Shown in pieces: positions 1 to 9,817 of a stretch of DNA of 64,000 nucleotides. A program made the position numbers and the translations under genes. The notes under the pieces were generated by a model that was not told the DNA's origin, did not search any database, and saw only the letters and a program-made list of their open reading frames with translations. Origin of the DNA: Bombilactobacillus mellis (GTDB lineage: Bacteria > Bacillota > Bacilli > Lactobacillales > Lactobacillaceae); the NCBI RefSeq assembly GCF_000967245.1, contig NZ_KQ033877.1, forward strand, positions 562,770 through 626,769, given 5' to 3'. Position 1 is the stretch's first letter, and the number at the start of each line of letters is the position of its first letter.

Positions 1-9
1 TTTATATTT

Positions 10-100
10 GGAGAGTTGTCCGAGTGGCTGAAGGAGCATGATTGGAAATCATGTATACGGAATTTTCTCTGTATCAAGGGTTCAAATCCCTTACTCTCCG
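10..100 (+). tRNA. tRNA-Ser(GGA)
   Basis: Class II tRNA with a long variable arm. The 7-bp acceptor stem GGAGAGT/ACTCTCC is perfect, with discriminator G. The anticodon loop TTGGAAA gives anticodon GGA (reads UCC/UCU), and the T-loop is TTCAAAT. It is the first gene of a tRNA cluster that probably begins outside the window. No CCA is encoded. Confidence 0.96.
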
Positions 101-122
101 TTGATATTTATTATTTATATCT

Positions 123-194
123 GACCCGTTGGTCAAGTGGTTAAGACATCGCCCTTTCACGGCGGTAACATGGGTTCAAATCCCGTACGGGTCA
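123..194 (+). tRNA. tRNA-Glu(TTC), copy 1
   Basis: 72-nt cloverleaf. The acceptor stem is GACCCGT/ACGGGTC with discriminator A, and the anticodon loop CTTTCAC gives TTC. It is followed after 3 nt by tRNA-Val. This Glu-Val pair is repeated exactly 165 bp downstream. Confidence 0.96.
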
Positions 195-197
195 TTT

Positions 198-270
198 GGA
201 AGTTTAGCTCAGTTGGGAGAGCGTCTGCCTTACAAGCAGAGGGTCACAGGTTCGAGTCCTGTAACTTCCA
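198..270 (+). tRNA. tRNA-Val(TAC), copy 1
   Basis: 73-nt cloverleaf. The acceptor stem is GGAAGTT/AACTTCC with discriminator A, the anticodon loop CTTACAA gives TAC, and the T-loop is TTCGAGT. It differs from copy 2 only at position 254 (G here, A in copy 2). Confidence 0.96.
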
Positions 271-287
271 TTTGTTATTTATATTTT

Positions 288-359
288 GACCCGTTGGTCA
301 AGTGGTTAAGACATCGCCCTTTCACGGCGGTAACATGGGTTCAAATCCCGTACGGGTCA
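288..359 (+). tRNA. tRNA-Glu(TTC), copy 2
   Basis: Identical in sequence to the tRNA at 123-194 and part of the 165-bp tandem duplication. Anticodon TTC, discriminator A. Confidence 0.96.
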
Positions 360-362
360 TTT

Positions 363-435
363 GGAAGTTTAGCTCAGTTGGGAGAGCGTCTGCCTTACAA
401 GCAGAGGGTCACAGGTTCAAGTCCTGTAACTTCCA
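363..435 (+). tRNA. tRNA-Val(TAC), copy 2
   Basis: Same as the tRNA at 198-270 except for A at 419 in the T-loop (position 57, where either purine is tolerated). It should therefore be functional. It is the last gene of the cluster and is followed by a terminator. Confidence 0.96.
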
Positions 436-455
436 TTTATAATAGATGATATTGT

Positions 456-487
456 CTGTCTTTCTGTAAGGAAAGGCAGATTTTTTT
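456..487 (+). terminator. intrinsic terminator of the tRNA cluster
   Basis: A 9-bp stem, CTGTCTTTC against GAAAGGCAG (one G-T pair), is followed by a run of seven T. Confidence 0.85.
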
Positions 488-521
488 ATTTAATTATTAG
501 AGCAATAATTTCAAAGTCTTA

Positions 522-1193
522 TCAAGAAATTAGGTTAAGTAAGGAAAAGATAATTCTAAAGATTGAATTTTTATCTGACTTGAATCGATTGGACAGATAT
601 TTACTGATTAATAAATTGGCCAGATAAATTAAAAGATAACTCACGGCTGTAATCATGCTCAAATATTTCAGCAGGTATAAGGCTATAAGAATTATAATGA
701 TACTGATTAATGCCAGCAATTGCTCTTTAATGGTTTTATTGATTTGCAGCAGCAGTACTAAAAAGTTAATTAAAATAGTAATAATAATGTTACTCGGAGC
801 TATAAAATGAAACAGTGAATAAATTAATAAAACTGTAGTAAATATGGGTATTACAAAAAGGCAAAGCAGATTTTGAATTTTTTCAAAACGGTTTGCGATG
901 AAAGCGATAAATAATTGGCAAAAGAAGAGGATAACAAGTTGAATTGAAAAGATTATTCGATAATTTTGATAAACAAGAAGGGTCATGATAATTAAATAGA
1001 CAATATTAAAATATTTATTAGGATGTAAGGGAATAAAAAAATTAATGTATAAGATAATACTAAAAACCATTACTAAAGATATTAAAGTCGATTGATCATA
1101 GTGATAAGGGTATTTTGCAGTTAAAATTAACGGGAAAAGAGTAACACTGATAAAGGAGATGAAAGTTGAAATTAATGAACGAAATATTTGCAT
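522..1193 (-). CDS. hypothetical polytopic membrane protein
   Basis: A 223-residue protein I do not recognise. It is very rich in Ile, Leu, Phe and Tyr and shows about six to eight hydrophobic segments joined by very short loops. Lys/Arg-containing loops (for example ANRFEK near residue 100 and SKYLSNRFKSDKN near 200) suggest an integral membrane protein with little soluble part. The ATG start has AGGAAG about 9 nt upstream. It is transcribed divergently from cfa, and its 3' end faces the tRNA cluster terminator. No motif assigns a function. Confidence 0.75.
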   Translation of the reverse strand: MQIFRSLISTFISFISVTLFPLILTAKYPYHYDQSTLISLVMVFSIILYINFFIPLHPNKYFNIVYLIIMTLLVYQNYRIIFSIQLVILFFCQLFIAFIANRFEKIQNLLCLFVIPIFTTVLLIYSLFHFIAPSNIIITILINFLVLLLQINKTIKEQLLALISIIIILIALYLLKYLSMITAVSYLLIYLANLLISKYLSNRFKSDKNSIFRIIFSLLNLIS

Positions 1194-1306
1194 TTAGCTT
1201 CTTCCTTACTTTATTTTAAGTAGTGGTTCTAAGTTTTAACTATTGAAGATGATTGGGGTTTGGTGTAGTGTTTGAGTATTGAATTTAAATTAGGAGCTAT
1301 AATTAG

Positions 1307-2488
1307 ATGTTAGAAAAAAATTTTTATAAACAGTTATTAAAAAGTTCATTCAGTATCCCGATTGAAGTTACTTATTGGGATCATACCACTGAAAAATACG
1401 GTGAGGGCACTCCGCAAATAAAAATAATTTTTAATGAACCCGTCGCTATTAAAGATATCATGAATAATGCCTCGTTAGCTTTAGGCGAAGCTTACATGGA
1501 TAAAAAAATTGAGATAAAGGGCAGTATCGAAGATTTAATTCTGGCGGCTTATAATAATAAGAATAGTTTCTTTTATAATAAGAAATTAAAGAAATTTATG
1601 CCTCACCGCAAGCATTCCGAAAGTGATAATGAAAACTATGTGCAAGAACATTACGATTTAGGTAATGATTTTTATAAGCTGTGGCTAGATGAGACCATGA
1701 CTTATTCTTGTGCTTATTTTGAGCATCCTGATGATGATTTAAAAACGGCCCAATTAAACAAGGTTAATCATATTATTAAAAAGTTAAATCCGCAACCCGG
1801 AAAAACTTTAGTTGATATTGGTTGTGGTTGGGGGACCTTAATGCTTATAGCAGCGAAAAAGTATCATTTGAAAGTTACCGGCATTACTTTAAGTGAAGAG
1901 CAGTATAATTTTGTTTCTCAAAAAATTAAGGACTTGAATTTGACAGATAGTGCAGAGGTTCTTTTAACTGACTATCGCGAATTGGTTGGGCGTCAATGGG
2001 ACTATGTGGTTTCTGTCGGAATGTTTGAACATGTGGGCTCCGAAAATTTACCCGGCTATTTTGCGGATGTTGCTAAATTTATGAAAGAAGATGGAGCAGC
2101 ATTAATTCATGGCATTACACGTCAAGGCCAAGGAGCTACCAATGCCTGGATTGATAAATGGATTTTTCCAGGTGGCTATATTCCCGGAGTAGTTGAAAAT
2201 ATTCAAAACATTTTGGATGCAGGCTTACAGATCAGCGATTTAGAAATGTTACGCCGTCATTATCAAAAAACTACTGAAACTTGGGATCATAATTTTAATG
2301 ATCATTTGCCTGAAATTACAGAAATGATGGGTGAAAGATTTGTCCGTATGTGGGACTTATATTTACAAGCCTGTGCTGCTTCTTTTGCATCAGGAAATAT
2401 TGATGTGATGCAGTATTTACTTACTAAGGGACCTTCAGGGCAAAATCTGCCTTTGACCAGAGACTACATTTATCAAAATCAAAACTAA
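1307..2488 (+). CDS. cfa: cyclopropane-fatty-acyl-phospholipid synthase
   Basis: A 393-residue SAM-dependent enzyme that adds a methylene group from S-adenosylmethionine across the double bond of unsaturated acyl chains in membrane phospholipids, making cyclopropane fatty acids. The family-typical segment starting [11 protein letters not shown] lies at about residues 116-138. The SAM-binding motif [10 protein letters not shown] is at 169-178, and [10 protein letters not shown] follows near 235. Length is normal for the family. AGGAG at 1292-1296 supports the ATG start. The next gene, metK, makes the SAM this enzyme uses, but it sits behind its own riboswitch. Confidence 0.95.
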   Translation: MLEKNFYKQLLKSSFSIPIEVTYWDHTTEKYGEGTPQIKIIFNEPVAIKDIMNNASLALGEAYMDKKIEIKGSIEDLILAAYNNKNSFFYNKKLKKFMPHRKHSESDNENYVQEHYDLGNDFYKLWLDETMTYSCAYFEHPDDDLKTAQLNKVNHIIKKLNPQPGKTLVDIGCGWGTLMLIAAKKYHLKVTGITLSEEQYNFVSQKIKDLNLTDSAEVLLTDYRELVGRQWDYVVSVGMFEHVGSENLPGYFADVAKFMKEDGAALIHGITRQGQGATNAWIDKWIFPGGYIPGVVENIQNILDAGLQISDLEMLRRHYQKTTETWDHNFNDHLPEITEMMGERFVRMWDLYLQACAASFASGNIDVMQYLLTKGPSGQNLPLTRDYIYQNQN

Positions 2489-2537
2489 TAATGTTTTGCC
2501 ATAAATAATTTGTTATACTAGTAATGTTACATTAAAA

Positions 2538-2584
2538 TTCCTGATGGGACTGAAAAGTCTACCTGTAACCTAATTAAGGGGGAA
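2538..2584 (+). promoter_or_regulatory. SMK box (SAM-III) riboswitch of metK
   Basis: The sequence follows the SMK layout: TTCC, GATGG, a small hairpin GACTGAAAAGTC, the conserved CCTGTAACC, an AT linker, then AGGGGGAA containing the Shine-Dalgarno. TTCC can pair with GGAA, and the CC-rich anti-SD can pair with the GGGGG. In this class, SAM binding is known to close the Shine-Dalgarno and block translation. The position, 8 nt before the TTG start of a SAM synthetase gene, fits feedback control. Confidence 0.9.
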
Positions 2585-2591
2585 ATATATT

Positions 2592-3791
2592 TTGGAAAAA
2601 GAAAAACATTTTTTTACATCGGAATCAGTATCAGAAGGACATCCTGATAAGATTGCTGATCAAATTAGTGATGCTATTTTGGATGCAATTATTGCCCAGG
2701 ATAAAGAGGCCCGAGTGGCTTGTGAAACAACAGTCACTACTGGGTTAGTCTTAGTGGCAGGAGAGGTTACTACTAGTGCTTATGTAGATATTCAGGCAAT
2801 TGCAAGAAAAACCATCCGCCGAATTGGATATACTAGTTCCGATTATGGTTTTGATGCGGATACTTGCGCAGTCATTGTCGCTTTGGATCAGCAATCACCA
2901 GATATTGCCCAAGGTGTTAATGATGCTCTGGAAAAACGTGAAAGCCGCCAAGATCAGGATCCTTTGGATCAAATTGGTGCTGGCGATCAGGGGCTTATGT
3001 TTGGCTATGCAACCAATGAGACCCCGGAATATATGCCATTGCCGATAGTTTTAGCTCATAAGTTGACTTATCAAGTGACACAAGTCCGCAAAAAAGGAAT
3101 TCTCACTTACTTACGACCTGATTCTAAAGCCCAAGTGACAGTAGAATATGACGATAATGGACATCCTTTGCGGGTAGATACGGTTGTTTTAAGTACCCAA
3201 CATGATCCTGACGTCAAATTAGAGGACTTAAAACAAGATATTATTGAACAAGTTATAAAAAAAGTAATTCCTAATAAGTTATTAGATGAAAAAACTAAAT
3301 TCTTAATTAATCCGACCGGACGTTTTGTTTTAGGCGGTCCCAGCAGTGATACCGGTTTAACCGGAAGGAAAATTATTGTTGATACCTATGGTGGTTTTGC
3401 TCATCATGGTGGTGGTGCTTTTTCGGGCAAAGATGCTACTAAAGTTGACCGTTCTGCTAGTTATGCGGCCCGCTATGTTGCAAAAAATATCGTAGCAGCC
3501 GGCATTGCTCAACAAATTGAGATTCAATTAGCTTATGCGATTGGGGTAGCGCGCCCGGTATCCATTGATGTAAATACTTTTAATACCAGTAAATATAGTG
3601 ATGAACAGATTATCACAGCGATTAGAAAAGTATTTGATTTAAGACCGGCCGGTATTATTAAAATGTTGGATTTAAAGCGGCCCATTTATGAACAAACAGC
3701 TGCTTACGGACATTTTGGCAGAACTGATATTCAACTACCTTGGGAGCAACTCGATAAAGTTAAATTATTGCAGGAAATTATTGAAAAGTAG
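2592..3791 (+). CDS. metK: S-adenosylmethionine synthetase
   Basis: A 399-residue cytosolic enzyme making SAM from methionine and ATP. Visible family motifs are the N-terminal [14 protein letters not shown] (HPDK at 17-20), [12 protein letters not shown] near 128-139, and the glycine-rich phosphate-binding GGGAFSGKD near 272-280 followed by [12 protein letters not shown]. The TTG start is set by the GGGGG site inside the SMK box. Length is standard. The MFS gene follows after 9 nt and may be co-transcribed. Confidence 0.97.
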   Translation: MEKEKHFFTSESVSEGHPDKIADQISDAILDAIIAQDKEARVACETTVTTGLVLVAGEVTTSAYVDIQAIARKTIRRIGYTSSDYGFDADTCAVIVALDQQSPDIAQGVNDALEKRESRQDQDPLDQIGAGDQGLMFGYATNETPEYMPLPIVLAHKLTYQVTQVRKKGILTYLRPDSKAQVTVEYDDNGHPLRVDTVVLSTQHDPDVKLEDLKQDIIEQVIKKVIPNKLLDEKTKFLINPTGRFVLGGPSSDTGLTGRKIIVDTYGGFAHHGGGAFSGKDATKVDRSASYAARYVAKNIVAAGIAQQIEIQLAYAIGVARPVSIDVNTFNTSKYSDEQIITAIRKVFDLRPAGIIKMLDLKRPIYEQTAAYGHFGRTDIQLPWEQLDKVKLLQEIIEK

Positions 3792-3800
3792 GTTGATTAT

Positions 3801-5294
3801 GTGAAGAGAACTGCGCAAAAAACAAATGTAAAATTAGTTACAATTGCTGTTTTTATTGCAACTTTTATGACAGCAATTGAGGGAACAATTGTCTCAACGG
3901 CAATGCCCACCATTATCGGGGATTTGCACGGCTTAAGTTTGATGAATTGGGTATTTTCGATTTATTTGCTTATGAGTGCTGTAACCACTCCTATTTATGG
4001 TAAGCTATCTGATCGTTATGGTCGCAAGATTTTAATGAATATCGGTCTAATCATTTTTGTCGTTGGCTCATTTCTGTGCTGCATTTCACAATCAATGTTG
4101 CAACTGATTTTCTTTCGAATTTTGCAAGGTTTAGGTGCTGGCGCGATTCAACCATTGACCTATACGATTTTGGCAGATATCTATCCTCTGGAAAAACGCG
4201 CTAATATGATTGGCTTAAATGGTTCTTCTTGGGGAATTGCTTCAATTGTGGCGCCGCTTTTAGGTGGCTTTATTGTAGAAAAATTGAGTTGGCATTGGGT
4301 ATTTGCCATTAATATTCCGATTGGTTTAATTACGATTATTTTAATTCAGCTGTTTTTACATGAAGATATTAAAGCCCAGTCACAGGCCATTGACTATCAG
4401 GGAATTGTCCTTCTAACCTTGGCCTTAGTATTTTTGATGTTGGGCTTGCAAAATCTTAACAACATGCAGACTTTAGTTTTAAGTCTTGTACTTTTGTTAT
4501 TGGCTGCTGTAGCCTTCTTTTTCTTAATAAAAGTGGAGAAAAAACAAGCTGATCCGGTATTGCCAATTAATTTGTTCACTAATCAAGCCTTTGTCATTCA
4601 AAATACAACTATGCTGTTGATTTCGGGATTTTTAATTGGTTTTGAGGCCTATCTTCCTATTTGGATGCAGAGTGTTCTCGGATTACCGCCAACGTTGGGT
4701 GGTTTTGCCGTAACTCCTAGTTCGGTGGTGTGGTTATTAGGTTCTTATGCTTCGGGAAAATTAATCGCTAAATATCCGCCGCATCGCTTGACGGCTATCG
4801 CTTTAATGTTCTTAATTGCCGGCTGTATTTGTTATTTATTTTTACCTTTAAAAACAGCTTTTTATGTTTTTTTGTTAATTTCAACAATTTATGGTTTTGG
4901 CTTTGGTTTATCAGTAACCACTTCAACTGTTACTTCACAAAGTGTGGTTTCACCGGCCGAAGTCGGGACTGCTACTAGTTTTAACACCTTAGCGCGGAGT
5001 CTGGGGCAAACCTTAATGGTTTCTGTTTTCGGCATTATTATGAATTGGAAATTGGCTCAAGGAGTTAGTCATACCAGTGGTTTAACTTTTAATATGGTTA
5101 ACAAGATGATTAATCCTTCAACTGCTGGTCAAGTACCAACCAAGTATTTAGGTGTGGCCCGCCAAATAGTATTTTCCGGCTTACACAGTATTTATGTGGT
5201 CGGTTTAATAATTTTACTCTTAGCATTTATCATTAACTCTTTTGATTCGAAGAATCAAAAATTGTTAAGTGACTATCAAAAAGCAGATATTTAA
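3801..5294 (+). CDS. MFS drug:proton antiporter, DHA2 (EmrB/QacA) family
   Basis: A 497-residue inner-membrane exporter with about 14 hydrophobic segments. It carries the DHA motifs: TIVSTAMPTI in helix 1, GKLSDRYGRK between helices 2 and 3, and FFRILQGLGAGAIQPL in helix 4. Such proteins export lipophilic cations, drugs or dyes using the proton gradient; the substrate cannot be read from sequence. GTG start at 3801, 9 nt after metK. Its last 62 bp overlap the convergent PAP2 gene, and no terminator is visible between them. Confidence 0.92.
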   Translation: MKRTAQKTNVKLVTIAVFIATFMTAIEGTIVSTAMPTIIGDLHGLSLMNWVFSIYLLMSAVTTPIYGKLSDRYGRKILMNIGLIIFVVGSFLCCISQSMLQLIFFRILQGLGAGAIQPLTYTILADIYPLEKRANMIGLNGSSWGIASIVAPLLGGFIVEKLSWHWVFAINIPIGLITIILIQLFLHEDIKAQSQAIDYQGIVLLTLALVFLMLGLQNLNNMQTLVLSLVLLLLAAVAFFFLIKVEKKQADPVLPINLFTNQAFVIQNTTMLLISGFLIGFEAYLPIWMQSVLGLPPTLGGFAVTPSSVVWLLGSYASGKLIAKYPPHRLTAIALMFLIAGCICYLFLPLKTAFYVFLLISTIYGFGFGLSVTTSTVTSQSVVSPAEVGTATSFNTLARSLGQTLMVSVFGIIMNWKLAQGVSHTSGLTFNMVNKMINPSTAGQVPTKYLGVARQIVFSGLHSIYVVGLIILLLAFIINSFDSKNQKLLSDYQKADI

Positions 5295-5859
5295 TTAATA
5301 AGGTGTTGGCGGTAGCTATACAACAACCAGCTAAGACATCACTAAAAAAGTGTACTTGTAAAATAATACGGCTGCCCATTATTAAAAGAGCGATTAGAGC
5401 TAATAAATAAAGCCCTAATCGTTTTTTGGTATTTTGCCAAATAATGATTTGTAAAACTAAAACCAAAGTGGTAATTGCCACTGCATGACCACTAGGGAAG
5501 CTATAGCCTTGGACTTTTACTAAATGAGGAAATTGTGGACGCGGTCGACCAATAAGATATTTGAAATAGTGATTACCAACGGTATTAATGATAATAGTGG
5601 TCAATAAAAAAATTCTTTGTTGTTTGTTTACCAAAAAGCTGCCTAAAATTGCTAGAAGTACAACTGTAAGTGGTTGTCCCAGATTAGTTATTAATTGAAA
5701 AAATTTTAAATAAATTGGATTAGAAGAATGTAACAACTGCCAAGCAGAATAATCGATCTGCGGGATAAGACTATTTTTCTGGACTACTAACAGAGTTATT
5801 AGCAAAAATAAAAGATATAAACTAATTATTAAAGAAAGTAGTTTGATGTTTTTTTTCAT
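5233..5859 (-). CDS. PAP2-family membrane phosphatase
   Basis: A 208-residue membrane enzyme with five to six hydrophobic segments. The three PAP2/acid phosphatase motifs are present: K100 to GRPRP (104-108), PSGH (122-125), and SR...H...D in the segment SRIILQVHFFSD (about 163-174). Members dephosphorylate lipid phosphates such as undecaprenyl pyrophosphate or phosphatidylglycerol phosphate; which applies here is not visible. The ATG start is preceded by AAGGAAA. It converges on and overlaps the MFS gene by 62 bp. Confidence 0.92.
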   Translation of the reverse strand: MKKNIKLLSLIISLYLLFLLITLLVVQKNSLIPQIDYSAWQLLHSSNPIYLKFFQLITNLGQPLTVVLLAILGSFLVNKQQRIFLLTTIIINTVGNHYFKYLIGRPRPQFPHLVKVQGYSFPSGHAVAITTLVLVLQIIIWQNTKKRLGLYLLALIALLIMGSRIILQVHFFSDVLAGCCIATANTLLIKYLLFDSHLTIFDSSNQKS

Positions 5860-5951
5860 TTATCGGGTTTCCTTGTTTTATTGTGAAAAAACTAGTATGA
5901 TTAATGCTAGAAGAGTAAATTTTGCTTAAATAATATGGGGAGATTGTACAA

Positions 5952-7073
5952 TTGAATTGTAAAATAATTTGTACTAGAACGCAAAAACCTCTACAAAAGG
6001 TTTTAAGTCGTTGTTGTGCGGCCTTATTTGTAATGGGCTTGTTATTTATAAGTGGCATTTTTAATGCGCACACTGTTCTTAATGTGCAAGCGGAAACTAC
6101 ACCAATGACTCTTGGTGCTAATGATACTGACGATCTGAAGAATAATATCATTACTTCGACAGGTTATGGTGACGTAACCTTTTTAAATTATTTAGGGCTC
6201 TCAGCTCAAAAATTAGCCAATAATAATGATTTATATGCTTCAGTAATGATTGCCCAGGCTTTATTAGAAAGCGGCTGGGGGACTAGTGGTTTAGCTCAAG
6301 CCCCTAATTATAATTTGTTTGGAGTTAAAGGTACTTATCAGGGTCAGAGCGTAAAATTAAGTACCCAAGAAGATGACGGGAGCGGCAATCTCTATGCGAT
6401 TAATTCCGGATTTCGGCGGTATCCTTCCTATAAAGAATCACTGGAAGATTATGTTCGGGTATTACGTTCTAATGAGCAATTGTATGGCCCTACTTGGCGC
6501 AGTAATGCTAAAACCTATCAAGATGCTACGAAAGCGTTAACTGGTCATTATGCTTCTGATACTAATTACGATCAAAAGTTAAATGATATGATTGAAAAAT
6601 ATAATTTAACTCGTTTTGACCAGTTTACCGGAACTGATAATCAACCGAGTGCAAATGATATTGTGGTTAATCAGGTGAGTTTGTTAGTTAATCAAACTCA
6701 GACCAGTGCGTTTGCGAAAAATGCCTATCAAAAAGAACAAGCGCCGGTTATTATTTTGGATCATTACGATCATCCTGTAAGTGCTCAACGGACTCAGGAA
6801 ACTTCAATAATGCCTAAACCGGCTTATGATGCTTTAAGTATGGCAATTAACTTTAATAAGGAAATTACTCAAACTTCTGTTGTTCCTAAAGCTCCATTGG
6901 TTAAAGATTACAGCTCTTTAGGTAAAAAACAAAATGTCATAGCTGTTAAAAAAGATAAGGATACTGATGATTCCTCCAGCAAATCTGAGCCGTCAGTCAA
7001 TGTTAATAAGGATAGTTATGAGTCGCAAAAGCAAACCGAAGATCAAAAAAATTCGGATACGGTATTGAAATAA
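5952..7073 (+). CDS. secreted glucosaminidase-domain peptidoglycan hydrolase
   Basis: A 373-residue exported protein. A basic N-terminus and hydrophobic stretch to about residue 48 form a signal peptide. The glucosaminidase domain (lytic endo-beta-N-acetylglucosaminidase family) covers about 75-220: ASVMIAQALLESGWGTS with the likely catalytic Glu, then YNLFGVKG, FRRYPSYKESLEDY and YASDTNYDQKLN. The C-terminal 150 residues are low-complexity, rich in Lys, Ser and Gln, with no recognisable cell-wall-binding repeat or LPXTG anchor. TTG start supported by GGGGAG at 5937-5942. Likely role: cell-wall turnover or daughter-cell separation. Confidence 0.88.
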   Translation: MNCKIICTRTQKPLQKVLSRCCAALFVMGLLFISGIFNAHTVLNVQAETTPMTLGANDTDDLKNNIITSTGYGDVTFLNYLGLSAQKLANNNDLYASVMIAQALLESGWGTSGLAQAPNYNLFGVKGTYQGQSVKLSTQEDDGSGNLYAINSGFRRYPSYKESLEDYVRVLRSNEQLYGPTWRSNAKTYQDATKALTGHYASDTNYDQKLNDMIEKYNLTRFDQFTGTDNQPSANDIVVNQVSLLVNQTQTSAFAKNAYQKEQAPVIILDHYDHPVSAQRTQETSIMPKPAYDALSMAINFNKEITQTSVVPKAPLVKDYSSLGKKQNVIAVKKDKDTDDSSSKSEPSVNVNKDSYESQKQTEDQKNSDTVLK

Positions 7074-7094
7074 GAGTACTAGTTATCTTATAAT
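7065..7094 (+). promoter_or_regulatory. promoter of the leuS T-box transcript
   Basis: TTGAAA at 7065-7070 and TATAAT at 7089-7094 with an 18-bp spacer. The -35 overlaps the end of the glucosaminidase gene. Confidence 0.7.
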
Positions 7095-7104
7095 ACTAGG
7101 TATT

Positions 7105-7347
7105 ATTAATTAATATTTAACAAACAATGCGAGAAATTAGTAGTTATTAGATGCTTTGACAGAGAGTGGATGACAGGTGCAATTCCATAAGGCGCTAATA
7201 ATGAACTCGTTCTCAAGTTTAAGTATTGAAATTAGTAGATATTTACGGGGTATCGTTAATTACATTGAGGGTTGTGTTCCAGACACAAAACTTAGGTGGT
7301 ACCGCGATGATTCGTCCTATTGCAAATATAGCAATAGGATTTTTTTA
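7105..7347 (+). promoter_or_regulatory. T-box leader of leuS (specifier CUC, Leu)
   Basis: GAGAA near 7130 pairs with TTCTC at 7210-7214 to close the Stem I base. AGTA follows on the 5' side and GAA-CTC on the 3' side, which places the specifier at 7206-7208 (CTC, leucine). The T-box AGGTGGTACCGCG is at 7294-7306, and its UGGU can pair with the ACCA end of tRNA-Leu. The terminator is CCTATTGC/GCAATAGG (7316-7323/7331-7338) followed by a T run. By family knowledge, uncharged tRNA-Leu stabilises the antiterminator and turns leuS on. Confidence 0.95.
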
Positions 7348-7360
7348 TAAGGAGGAGCAT

Positions 7361-9781
7361 ATGAGTTATAACCATAATGTAATTGAAAAAAAATGGCAGG
7401 CTTACTGGAAAGAGCATCAAACCTTCCGGACAACTAATGACAAAAATAAAAAAAATTTCTATGTACTGGATATGTTTCCTTATCCTTCCGGCAAGGGCTT
7501 ACATGTGGGCCATCCAGAAGGCTATACAGCAACAGATATTATTGCACGCATGAAACGGATGCAGGGCTTTAATGTATTACATCCGATGGGATGGGATGCT
7601 TTTGGACTTCCAGCTGAACAATATGCAATTAAAACCGGTAATAATCCGCGGGATTTTACCCAGAAAAATATCAATACCTTTAAAAAACAAATCAATTCCT
7701 TGGGCTTTTCTTATGATTGGCAGCGAGAAGTTAATACCACTGATCCCAGTTACTATAAATGGACGCAGTGGATTTTTGAACAATTATACAAAAAAGGTTT
7801 AGCCTATGAAGCAGAAATTCCAGTTAACTGGAGCCCGGATTTAGGTACGGTAGTTGCTAATGAAGAGATTATCGACGGAAAAACGGAGCGCGGAGGATTT
7901 CCCGTTTATAGAAAACCAATGCGTCAATGGATGTTAAAAATTACTGCCTATGCTGATCGACTGATTGATGATTTAGATCTGTTGGACTGGCCGGAAAGTA
8001 TCAAAGATATGCAGCGCAATTGGATAGGCCGTTCTACTGGTGCTGAAATTACTTTTAAAGTTGCTAACTCGCAACAATCATTTGCTGTCTTCACTACTCG
8101 TCCAGATACTATTTTTGGTGCTACTTATATGGTAATGGCTCCCGATAAAGAATTAGTTGATCAGATTACAACTCCGGAGCAAAAAGCAGCCGTCAAAGAA
8201 TATCAAGCTGAAACCAGTCGAAAAAGTGATCTGGATCGAACTGATTTAAATACTGACAAGACTGGTGTCTTTACTGGGGCTTATGCTATTAATCCAGTAA
8301 CTGGCCAACAGGTACCGATTTGGATTTCCGATTATGTTTTGGCAACTTATGGTACTGGTGCTATTATGGCGGTTCCGGCTCATGATCAACGCGATTTTGA
8401 TTTTGCTCAAAAATTTAAATTGCCTATTATCCCTGTTATTGCTGGAGGAAATGTAACTCAAGAAGCCTATACAGGCGACGGGAAGCATATTAATTCCGGC
8501 TTTTTGAATGATTTAAATAAACAACAAGCAATTGCTAAAATTATCGACTGGCTGGAAGAGCACCAAGTCGGTCACAAAAAAGTTAATTATCGTTTACGTG
8601 ACTGGGTCTTCTCTCGGCAACGTTACTGGGGTGAACCGATTCCGGTTATTCATTGGGAAGATGGCGAAACTACCCTCGTACCAGAAGAAGAATTGCCTTT
8701 ACGCTTGCCAGCAGAAGCTGATATTAAACCATCTGGTAATGGGGAAAGTCCTCTAGCTAATTTGACGGATTGGGTCAACGTAGTCGACAAAAATGGTCGT
8801 AAAGGTCGTCGGGAAACTAACACAATGCCGCAATGGGCTGGAAGCTCTTGGTATTTCTTGCGTTATGTTGATCCCCACAATGATCAGGCTTTGGCTGATT
8901 ATGATAAATTAAAAGCTTGGCTGCCGGTCGATTTATATATTGGTGGGGCTGAGCACGCAGTTTTGCATCTTTTGTATGCTCGGTTTTGGCATAAATTTTT
9001 ATATGATATTGGTGTCGTTCCTACAGTAGAACCATTCCAAAAATTGTTTAACCAAGGGATGATTTTAGGTCAAAATCATGAAAAAATGTCCAAATCTAAA
9101 GGAAATGTGGTTAATCCTGATGATGTTGTAGAAGAATATGGTGCGGATGCTTTACGCTTGTACGAAATGTTTATGGGGCCTTTAGATGCTTCTATTTCTT
9201 GGAGTGAAGATGGCTTAGCCGGTTCCTATCGTTTTTTGGAAAGAGTATGGCGCTTGTACATTAATAATGATGATGATAATACTTTACGGCATGATTTTAT
9301 CCTTGAAAAAGACAATCCCGAGTTAAAGAAAACTTATAATGAAACCGTCAAAATCGTGACAGAACGTTATGAAAAATTGCAGTTTAATACGGCTATTTCG
9401 CAGATGATGGTCTTTACTAATGCTGCTCAAAAAGCTCAATTTTTGCCGAAAGAATATGCGGAAGGTTTTGTTAAACTGTTAGCTCCGATTGCACCGCATA
9501 TGATGGAAGAACTCTGGCAAAAATTAGGTCATAATGAATCTTTGACCTATGCTAGTTGGCCGACTTACCAGGAACAGGATCTTTTTGAAGATAATGTGGA
9601 GATTATATTACAAGTGAATGGTAAATTACGAAATAAAGTTAAGGTACCATTGAATACCTCTAAAGCTGAATTAGAAAAAATAGCTTTGGCTGATACGAAG
9701 TTACAAAAGTTTATTAATGATAAAAAAGTTGTAAAAGTGATCGCGATTCCTAATAAAATTGTTAATATTGTAGTAAAATAA
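7361..9781 (+). CDS. leuS: leucyl-tRNA synthetase
   Basis: An 806-residue class I aminoacyl-tRNA synthetase that charges tRNA-Leu. The HIGH motif is HVGH at 48-51 inside [16 protein letters not shown], and KMSKS is at 575-579. The editing (CP1) domain between them contains [15 protein letters not shown]. The start is the ATG at 7361 behind GGAGGAG; upstream in-frame codons lie inside the T-box terminator and are not part of the protein. murJ follows after 36 nt, as in many lactobacilli. Confidence 0.97.
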   Translation: MSYNHNVIEKKWQAYWKEHQTFRTTNDKNKKNFYVLDMFPYPSGKGLHVGHPEGYTATDIIARMKRMQGFNVLHPMGWDAFGLPAEQYAIKTGNNPRDFTQKNINTFKKQINSLGFSYDWQREVNTTDPSYYKWTQWIFEQLYKKGLAYEAEIPVNWSPDLGTVVANEEIIDGKTERGGFPVYRKPMRQWMLKITAYADRLIDDLDLLDWPESIKDMQRNWIGRSTGAEITFKVANSQQSFAVFTTRPDTIFGATYMVMAPDKELVDQITTPEQKAAVKEYQAETSRKSDLDRTDLNTDKTGVFTGAYAINPVTGQQVPIWISDYVLATYGTGAIMAVPAHDQRDFDFAQKFKLPIIPVIAGGNVTQEAYTGDGKHINSGFLNDLNKQQAIAKIIDWLEEHQVGHKKVNYRLRDWVFSRQRYWGEPIPVIHWEDGETTLVPEEELPLRLPAEADIKPSGNGESPLANLTDWVNVVDKNGRKGRRETNTMPQWAGSSWYFLRYVDPHNDQALADYDKLKAWLPVDLYIGGAEHAVLHLLYARFWHKFLYDIGVVPTVEPFQKLFNQGMILGQNHEKMSKSKGNVVNPDDVVEEYGADALRLYEMFMGPLDASISWSEDGLAGSYRFLERVWRLYINNDDDNTLRHDFILEKDNPELKKTYNETVKIVTERYEKLQFNTAISQMMVFTNAAQKAQFLPKEYAEGFVKLLAPIAPHMMEELWQKLGHNESLTYASWPTYQEQDLFEDNVEIILQVNGKLRNKVKVPLNTSKAELEKIALADTKLQKFINDKKVVKVIAIPNKIVNIVVK

Positions 9782-9817
9782 ATGCTTTGATAACTTAAAT
9801 CAGAGAGGACAAATTTG

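Noticed and set aside
129-449. 106-codon open frame with repeated peptide across the tRNA genes
   Set aside because: It is the tRNA Glu-Val duplication read as protein; no ribosome-binding site.
7226-7360. N-terminal extension of leuS
   Set aside because: It runs through the T-box and its terminator; GGAGGAG and ATG 7361 define the start.
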